Shown here: piece after piece, positions 58,831 through 64,000 of the stretch | Layout of the letters: every line of letters begins with the position of its first letter | Position numbering within the stretch: the stretch's first letter is position 1 | Source: Croceimicrobium sp965656185 | GTDB lineage: Bacteria > Bacteroidota > Bacteroidia > Flavobacteriales > Schleiferiaceae | Direction: 5' to 3' | DNA: 64,000 nucleotides | NCBI GenBank assembly: GCA_965656185.1 | Contig: CBFHJH010000004.1 | Span: 117,417-181,416, forward strand | Made by a program: the position numbers and the translations under genes | Notes under the pieces: generated by a model | What the model saw: only the letters and a program-made list of their open reading frames with translations | The model's database searches: none | Told to the model about the DNA's origin: nothing

Positions 58831-59558
58831 GACGATGATTTCTGTTGCAAAGATTGCAAAATTATGCGGTAACATTCCTTTTTTAAGCGCTCTGCTTCTT
58901 CCAAATTATTCGCCTTAGGCTCTAAGAATGAGTGCACATCCACTCTTAAGGTTCCCGGTTTCGCCCGAAATGGGTCATAGGGTAGAAGCCGTTTACAATC
59001 GTGAAAGCTAGCCGGAATTATCGTAACCCCTTTGCTGGCCGATAAGCGGAAGGCCCCACTTTTAAAAGGCGCCAAGGTTACTTCTTCCCGTGGAGCCATT
59101 CCCTCGGGATAAATACAAACTCCTAATCCTTCGTCTAACTTGTCGCCCGCCAATTGATAGGTCATTTTACGGCTGCTAAGGCTGGATCGATCGACCAAGA
59201 TATTGGTACGCTTGTAGAAAAAGCCGAAAATGGGCAACTTAGAAAGCTCCTTTTTACCGATAAAAAGAAAAGGCATGGGGAAAACAGCTAGGGTAAGCAT
59301 GATGTCCAACATACTAGTATGGTTGGCGCAGATGATATACTGTCCTTTCGGGTCTGGCCTTTGCTCCCAATTCACTTTGAGCCGGTAGCCCATCAAAAAC
59401 AATACGATACGGGCCCAAATCCGCTCCCAGTAAAAGAACTGCAAGTAATACTTAGGAGATGAAGAAGCCCACAAAATAAAGGGTAAAACGGCCATTATAG
59501 CGATAAAAACCGCTATGTAAAACCAAACCCGGTATAATGGTGCAAGGATATATCTCAT
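58827..59558 (-). CDS. plsC: 1-acyl-sn-glycerol-3-phosphate acyltransferase
   Basis: A 243-residue acyltransferase of phospholipid synthesis. The catalytic HxxxxD is in ANHTSMLDIML, and the second motif is YPEGMAPREE (FPEGT-like, with T replaced by M). LYRVWFYIAVFIAIMAVLPFILW is an N-terminal membrane anchor. It transfers an acyl group to lysophosphatidate. The changed EGT is a mild deviation. Start overlaps upstream only with a -7 box; its 3' end overlaps gatC by 4 nt. Confidence 0.9.
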   Translation of the reverse strand: MRYILAPLYRVWFYIAVFIAIMAVLPFILWASSSPKYYLQFFYWERIWARIVLFLMGYRLKVNWEQRPDPKGQYIICANHTSMLDIMLTLAVFPMPFLFIGKKELSKLPIFGFFYKRTNILVDRSSLSSRKMTYQLAGDKLDEGLGVCIYPEGMAPREEVTLAPFKSGAFRLSASKGVTIIPASFHDCKRLLPYDPFRAKPGTLRVDVHSFLEPKANNLEEAERLKKECYRIILQSLQQKSSS

Positions 59559-59568
59559 GGTGAAGCGG

Positions 59569-59576
59569 CAAAAATA
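59569..59576 (-). promoter_or_regulatory. -7 box of plsC-gatC
   Basis: TATTTTTG on the minus strand (exact TAnnTTTG), 10 nt before the plsC ATG. A 6-bp hairpin (59582-59608) lies just upstream. Confidence 0.45.
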
Positions 59577-59608
59577 AAATAAAGCCCCGGTCTTGGCGTC
59601 GGGCTTAT

Positions 59609-59616
59609 TACATTTG
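59609..59616 (+). promoter_or_regulatory. -7 box of trpS
   Basis: TACATTTG (exact TAnnTTTG), 26 nt before the ATG at 59643. Confidence 0.5.
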
Positions 59617-59642
59617 TGGCTTCTAATTAATGAATATTAGCC

Positions 59643-60614
59643 ATGGCGCGCGTCTTAACCGGAATTCAAAGTAGCGGAATCCCACATTTGGGGAATGCCC
59701 TAGGGGCAATTGAACCTGGTATCGAACTTTCGGAAAACCCGAAGAATGAGTCATTTTTCTTTATCGCCGACCTCCATTCTCTTACCTCATTGAAGGACGC
59801 TGAGAAACGTAAAGAAAGTGTTTACGCCGTGGCCGCTGCCTGGCTGGCTTTAGGTTTCGATGCCGATAAAAATTTCTTCTACCGCCAAAGCGATATCCCG
59901 GAGGTTACCGAATTAAGCTGGTACCTCTCCTGTTTCACCCCTTTCCCGATGTTAGCCAATGCCCACAGCTTTAAAGACAAAAGCGATCGTTTAAGTGATG
60001 TTAATGCGGGCTTATTTACATATCCCGTTTTAATGGCGGCCGATATCCTTCTGTATGATGCCGATCAAGTGCCCGTAGGTAAAGATCAAAAGCAACACCT
60101 AGAAATGACGCGTGATATGGCCGGTGCTTTGAATAGAGCTGCCGGTGAAGATATCCTGAGGCTCCCTGAATCAGTGATTCGAGAAAGTGTGAAAACTGTA
60201 CCAGGCACCGATGGCCAAAAGATGAGCAAAAGCTATGGCAATACCATCGATCTTTTCGCGCCAGCCAAAACCCTCAAGAAACAAGTGATGGGTATTCTTA
60301 CCGATAGCACCCCACTGGAGGAACCTAAAGACCCAGATACTTGCCACGTATTTGCCCTTTATCAGTTATTGGCTAGCGAAGCACAAATCGCCGAAATGCG
60401 ACAAAACTACCTGGGAGGAAACTACGGATATGGCCACGCTAAAAAAGCCCTGTTGGACCTTATCAAAGAAATTTACGGTCCGGCCCGCGAGAAATATCAG
60501 GCCCTGATCGAAAACCCGGCGGAAATAGAACAAAAACTGAGCGAAGGCGCAGCCAAGGTACGTCCCATCGCTCAAGAAGTTTTAAAGAGAGTAAAAGGTA
60601 GTCTAGGCTTCTAG
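59643..60614 (+). CDS. trpS: Tryptophan-tRNA ligase
   Basis: A 323-residue class I aminoacyl-tRNA synthetase. The HIGH-like motif is GIPHLGNALGA and the KMSKS motif is KMSKSYGN; VLMAADILLYDADQVPVGKDQKQHLEMTRDMA is the tryptophan-specific block. Charges tRNA(Trp). The gene is alone on its transcript; its TAG stop overlaps the lepA stop by 4 nt (CTAG). Confidence 0.97.
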   Translation: MARVLTGIQSSGIPHLGNALGAIEPGIELSENPKNESFFFIADLHSLTSLKDAEKRKESVYAVAAAWLALGFDADKNFFYRQSDIPEVTELSWYLSCFTPFPMLANAHSFKDKSDRLSDVNAGLFTYPVLMAADILLYDADQVPVGKDQKQHLEMTRDMAGALNRAAGEDILRLPESVIRESVKTVPGTDGQKMSKSYGNTIDLFAPAKTLKKQVMGILTDSTPLEEPKDPDTCHVFALYQLLASEAQIAEMRQNYLGGNYGYGHAKKALLDLIKEIYGPAREKYQALIENPAEIEQKLSEGAAKVRPIAQEVLKRVKGSLGF

Positions 60615-62413
60615 TCGTTCAACTTTAAAACCGCTAAAAAGGCCTGCTGCGGAATTTCTACGTTTCCTACTTGACGCATGCGCTTTTTACCGGCTTTCTG
60701 CTTTTCTAGGAGTTTACGCTTCCGCGAGATGTCACCCCCATAACATTTAGCGGTAACGTCTTTCCGCAAGGCACTCAAAGTTTCGCGGGCAATGATCTTC
60801 GCCCCAATCGCCGCCTGAATAGCAATCATAAACTGCTGGCGAGGAATGAGCTCCTTTAACTTTTCACAGATCTTCTTACCAATGTCGTAGGCATTAGAAC
60901 GGTGAATTAAAGCCGACAAAGCATCTACTGGGTCGCCATTGAGCATTACATCTACTTTTACCATATCGCTTTCGCGGTATCCCACGGGATGATAGTCAAA
61001 TGAGGCATAACCTCTAGAAATCGACTTCAAGCGATCATAAAAGTCAAAAACGATCTCAGCCAAAGGCATATCGAAGGTCATCTCTACCCGTTCTGAGGTG
61101 AGATAAACCTGATTTTTCAAAACCCCACGTTTTTCGATCGCCAAGTTCATTACAGCGCCCACATAATCGGCCTTGGTAATGATCTGAGCCTGAATGTAGG
61201 GCTCTTCGATATGCTCCATCTTGGTGGGATCGGGAAACTCGGTTGGGTTATTTACGATCACTCGAGTGTCGGGATCCTTCTTCATGTAAGCGTAATAACT
61301 TACGTTGGGTACGGTAGTAATTACCGTCATATTAAATTCGCGCTCCAGACGTTCCTGGATGATCTCCATGTGCAACATGCCCAAGAAACCACAACGAAAA
61401 CCAAAGCCTAGGGCTGCCGATGACTCGGGCTCGAAGGTTAAAGAGGCATCATTGAGTTGTAATTTTTCAAGGGAAGCGCGTAGTTCTTCAAAATCTTCGG
61501 TATCTACCGGGTAAATACCGGCGAATACCATTGGCTTGACGTTCTCGAAACCAGCAATTGCATTTTCGGCTGGCCGCTCAAAACTGGTAATGGTATCACC
61601 AACTTTTACCTCTTTGGCTTCCTTGATACCCGAAATAATGTAACCAACATTACCCGTACCGATTTCCTTCTGCGATTCTTGGCTTAAGCGTAAAACTCCG
61701 ATTTCATCGGCGTAGTACTTACTGCCCGTGTTCATGAATTTTACCTGCTCTCCCTTGCGAATCTTACCGTTTACCACCTTAAAGAAGGCTTCTATACCGC
61801 GATAGGGGTTAAAAACGGAATCGAATATTAAGGCCTGCAATGGACCATCGGGATCACCTTCTGGGGCCGGGATTCGCTCTACAATTGCGTCTAGGATTGC
61901 GTTAACACCAAGGCCGGTTTTAGCCGAAGCCATCAGAATATCTTCATCCTCGCAACCGATCAAGTCTATGATCTGATCTTTTACTTCTTCGGGATTTGCA
62001 CTGGGCAGGTCCACCTTATTAAGAACCGGGATGATCTCGAGATCGTGCTCCAGCGCCAAATAGAGATTGGAAATTGTTTGAGCTTGAATTCCCTGCGCTG
62101 CATCAACCACCAACAAAGCGCCTTCACAAGCAGCGATTGCCCTTGACACTTCGTAAGAGAAGTCTACGTGCCCCGGGGTATCAATCAAGTTTAAGGTAAA
62201 TCTCTCATCATCTTTAACGAAGTCCATTTGGATGGCGTGGCTCTTAATGGTAATACCACGCTCACGCTCCAAATCCATATCGTCCAGCAATTGATCCTTT
62301 TTTTCCCGATCGGAAATGGTCTGCGTATGCTCAAGTAATCGGTCGGCCAAGGTGCTTTTACCGTGGTCGATATGCGCAATAATGCAGAAATTACGGATCG
62401 TCTTCATCTTCAT
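60611..62413 (-). CDS. lepA: Elongation factor 4 (LepA)
   Basis: A 600-residue translational GTPase. G motifs are visible: G1 AHIDHGKST, G2/G3 ERGITIK and LIDTPGHVDFSYE, G4 NKVDLPSANPEE, G5 SAKTG. LepA-specific C-terminal domain: GYASFDYHPVGYRESDMVKVDVMLNG and the CTD motif SALRKDVTAKCYGGDISRKRKLLEKQKAGKKRM. It back-translocates or stalls ribosomes under stress. Start at 62413 or the second Met two codons later. Convergent with trpS. Confidence 0.97.
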   Translation of the reverse strand: MKMKTIRNFCIIAHIDHGKSTLADRLLEHTQTISDREKKDQLLDDMDLERERGITIKSHAIQMDFVKDDERFTLNLIDTPGHVDFSYEVSRAIAACEGALLVVDAAQGIQAQTISNLYLALEHDLEIIPVLNKVDLPSANPEEVKDQIIDLIGCEDEDILMASAKTGLGVNAILDAIVERIPAPEGDPDGPLQALIFDSVFNPYRGIEAFFKVVNGKIRKGEQVKFMNTGSKYYADEIGVLRLSQESQKEIGTGNVGYIISGIKEAKEVKVGDTITSFERPAENAIAGFENVKPMVFAGIYPVDTEDFEELRASLEKLQLNDASLTFEPESSAALGFGFRCGFLGMLHMEIIQERLEREFNMTVITTVPNVSYYAYMKKDPDTRVIVNNPTEFPDPTKMEHIEEPYIQAQIITKADYVGAVMNLAIEKRGVLKNQVYLTSERVEMTFDMPLAEIVFDFYDRLKSISRGYASFDYHPVGYRESDMVKVDVMLNGDPVDALSALIHRSNAYDIGKKICEKLKELIPRQQFMIAIQAAIGAKIIARETLSALRKDVTAKCYGGDISRKRKLLEKQKAGKKRMRQVGNVEIPQQAFLAVLKLND

Positions 62414-62585
62414 CTAGGAGACCTTTTCAAATTTCTGCGAAAGTACGTAAAAGCTTGATGCCCTATGAAATTTCCGTTCAACTAACCTAAAACAAGCTCA
62501 AAGCCCGCTTAAACTTATTGATAGCCCTAAACGCTTTGTAGACTAGGCCTTAAGCTTTACTTTTACCTCCTTAAGAATTTGGATT
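62414..62585. other. Gene-free intergenic stretch
   Basis: About 170 bp between divergent lepA and the right-edge surface-protein gene. No hairpin or exact promoter box was found. Confidence 0.4.
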
Positions 62586-64000
62586 ATGAATTTAAAGAAG
62601 TTTATTCTTTTTGCCGCCTTATTCGGCTTATTGATAAGCGGACAGGATGCCAAGGCCTCTCACTTCTCTAGTGGTGAGATCTATTATCGCTGGGCACCTA
62701 CCGCGAATGACTCTAGTCGATACGAGGTTTTTGTGAACTGGTACCGTAACAATGGTGGTGCTAGTATCACCCAGACCACCCAGAATGTATGTATTACCAG
62801 TAGCTGCTTTCCGGATGTTACGGTTACCTTAAACCGCATCCAGCCTCCCCCAGGCCAAGCCTCACCAGGTGATAACTTCGGAGGATGGATCGTTCCTGGA
62901 CTCGATGAGTGTGCCAATGCTTCGGACCCTTCCTATAAAGATCTTTCCGTACATAAATTCTCAGGCTTTACTAGTTTACCCGGTACCTGTGGTGACTTCA
63001 AGTTTACTGCCAATGCGGTATGCTGTCGTGACGTATCCGATAACTTGGTAGGTTCTTCGGGGCGCAATATGTACCTAGAAGCTAAACTTAATAACACTTT
63101 GGGCGAAAGCTCTTCGCCCGAAATTCAAGCGCCTGCAGGTAAAGCATTTTGTTTAACCCAACCTGGCGCAAAGCCTTTCGAGTTTATTCAAGCAGCGGTA
63201 GACAACGATAACGATAGTATTCGTTACCGCTTCGGACATCCTGAATCGGGTACCACTTGTGGGCCAGGTGCCTTGATCGCTTTTAATTCCGGCTATAGCG
63301 TTAACGCGCCATTTCCAAGTTCTACCGGTATTGTGATCGATCAACAAAGCGGCATTTTCCGCTTTAGCCCCTCTCAACAAGGTTCTTATGTAGTAAAGAT
63401 CATTGTAGAAGACTGGCGTTTTGACGCGGTGAGTTTGCAGTGGGTAAATATTGGTGAGACGGTACGTGAGATCCAAGTTCCGGTAACGGCTAATTGTAAT
63501 CCTACCTCTGCCTCAGGGCCTCGTGTTTCGATTACCGCAGCAAGCAATAATGCCCAGTTAAACAACTTTACCCAAGCGCAGATCGACTCGATGAAAGCAC
63601 AGTACAATATGGCGGTATTCTACGGAGAAGATTCGATCTCCAATGGAACGGCTACGGTACATCAAATTCCAGTATTCCAAGGCTATAATTGTTTCGACTC
63701 CTTAGTTTCTATTGAATTTAATAATAATGTACGTTGTGCTTCGGCGGTGCCTACCGACTTCCGTCTGATCGGACCGGATGGCGTTGCTCGTCCTATCATC
63801 GACGTACGCACTAATTGTCAGTTCTTGGTATCTCGTAACCTCGACTTAGTACTAAATCAGCCACTCGACGTGGATGGTACCTATGTATTACAAATTCGGC
63901 GGGGTAACGATGGCACCACCCTTACCAATGAGTGTGGTATCGAACTACCCGAATTCTATACCTTCTTAATTCCAGTTAGTGGTTGTCCGGCCCCGACCTA
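62586..64000 (+). CDS. Large surface protein, N-terminal part (runs off right edge)
   Basis: An open frame from the ATG at 62586 continues through the right edge for at least 471 residues with no stop. Signal peptide: MNLKKFILFAALFGLLISG then QDAKAS. The mature part starts SHFSSGEIYYRWAPTAN, like the N-terminus of large Bacteroidota surface proteins that end in a gliding-motility-associated (T9SS type B) sorting domain. It has many cysteines (e.g. CITSSCF, GYNCFD, RCAS, ECGIEL) and Ig-like repeats (FSPSQQGSYVVKIIVED, LDVDGTYVLQIRRG). The C-terminus is outside, so sorting and function are inferred. Confidence 0.82.
   Translation, partial: MNLKKFILFAALFGLLISGQDAKASHFSSGEIYYRWAPTANDSSRYEVFVNWYRNNGGASITQTTQNVCITSSCFPDVTVTLNRIQPPPGQASPGDNFGGWIVPGLDECANASDPSYKDLSVHKFSGFTSLPGTCGDFKFTANAVCCRDVSDNLVGSSGRNMYLEAKLNNTLGESSSPEIQAPAGKAFCLTQPGAKPFEFIQAAVDNDNDSIRYRFGHPESGTTCGPGALIAFNSGYSVNAPFPSSTGIVIDQQSGIFRFSPSQQGSYVVKIIVEDWRFDAVSLQWVNIGETVREIQVPVTANCNPTSASGPRVSITAASNNAQLNNFTQAQIDSMKAQYNMAVFYGEDSISNGTATVHQIPVFQGYNCFDSLVSIEFNNNVRCASAVPTDFRLIGPDGVARPIIDVRTNCQFLVSRNLDLVLNQPLDVDGTYVLQIRRGNDGTTLTNECGIELPEFYTFLIPVSGCPAPT

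Noticed and set aside
1..64000. CRISPR array, insertion sequence or prophage
   Set aside because: No regularly spaced repeats, no transposase/integrase ORFs and no phage gene blocks were seen.

Overview
The window is chromosomal DNA from a member of the Bacteroidota, most likely an order Flavobacteriales bacterium of the Cryomorphaceae/Schleiferiaceae type (family is inference). The evidence is internal: a type IX secretion C-terminal sorting domain (36136-38136), a GLPGLI protein beside a carboxypeptidase-regulatory outer-membrane receptor (44652-48172), DUF6427/DUF6341 beside purD, HU-SPOR fusion architecture, near absence of Shine-Dalgarno sequences, and repeated TAnnTTTG boxes (the Bacteroidota -7 element) in front of genes. 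Coding density is very high. No prophage, insertion sequence, CRISPR array, rRNA or tRNA was seen. Two runs of N (11910-12007, 14650-14749) mark assembly gaps inside genes.

Layout. 1-6.1 kb: end of a large outer-membrane protein gene, xthA, an omega-amidase-like nitrilase, a 350-bp gene-free stretch with a probable small RNA, then the ViaA/RavA (VWA + MoxR AAA+) pair. 6.1-9.1 kb: LOG-family hydrolase, spermidine-synthase-fold protein, YjdM, and two secreted proteins. 9.3-19.1 kb: envelope proteins, a CsgG-like protein, an HTH regulator, a DHFR-fold enzyme, a TRIC channel, DUF1853, a PqqB-like metallo-hydrolase and gamma-glutamyltransferase. 19.1-23 kb: tandem PPK2 kinases facing the prs-rplY-pth operon. 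23.1-31.6 kb: an ACMSD-like decarboxylase, a PurF-like enzyme, an ATP-dependent DNA ligase, small proteins, an EamA transporter and the yicC-gmk-nadD cluster. 31.7-36.1 kb: DinB-fold protein, menB, ssb, a bile-acid/sodium symporter homologue, a glycosyltransferase-like gene. 36.1-40.9 kb: a T9SS cargo, then an ECF sigma factor/zinc anti-sigma pair followed by exported thioredoxin-like and peroxiredoxin-like proteins and a DUF6695 protein. 40.9-50.6 kb: an AddB-like nuclease, threonine dehydratase, receptor + GLPGLI pair, a divergent purine nucleoside phosphorylase, a stand-alone receiver domain, dprA. 50.7-64 kb: HU-SPOR protein, thioesterase, DUF6427/DUF6341, purD, gdhA, a GH16-like lipoprotein, gatC-plsC, trpS, lepA, and the start of a large surface protein that runs off the right edge.

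How it works together: most genes are core metabolism (purines, NAD, menaquinone, translation, DNA repair) mixed with envelope proteins. The most interesting non-textbook signals are a probable ~72-nt RNA with consensus promoter and terminator (2539-2647), a structured intergenic element (57549-57694) resembling a dispersed flavobacterial repeat, a PNP that has lost both canonical purine-recognition residues, a possible redox-response locus (38.3-40.9 kb) with a perfect inverted repeat on one start codon, and a strong two-class pattern at convergent gene ends (4-nt stop overlaps versus hairpins).
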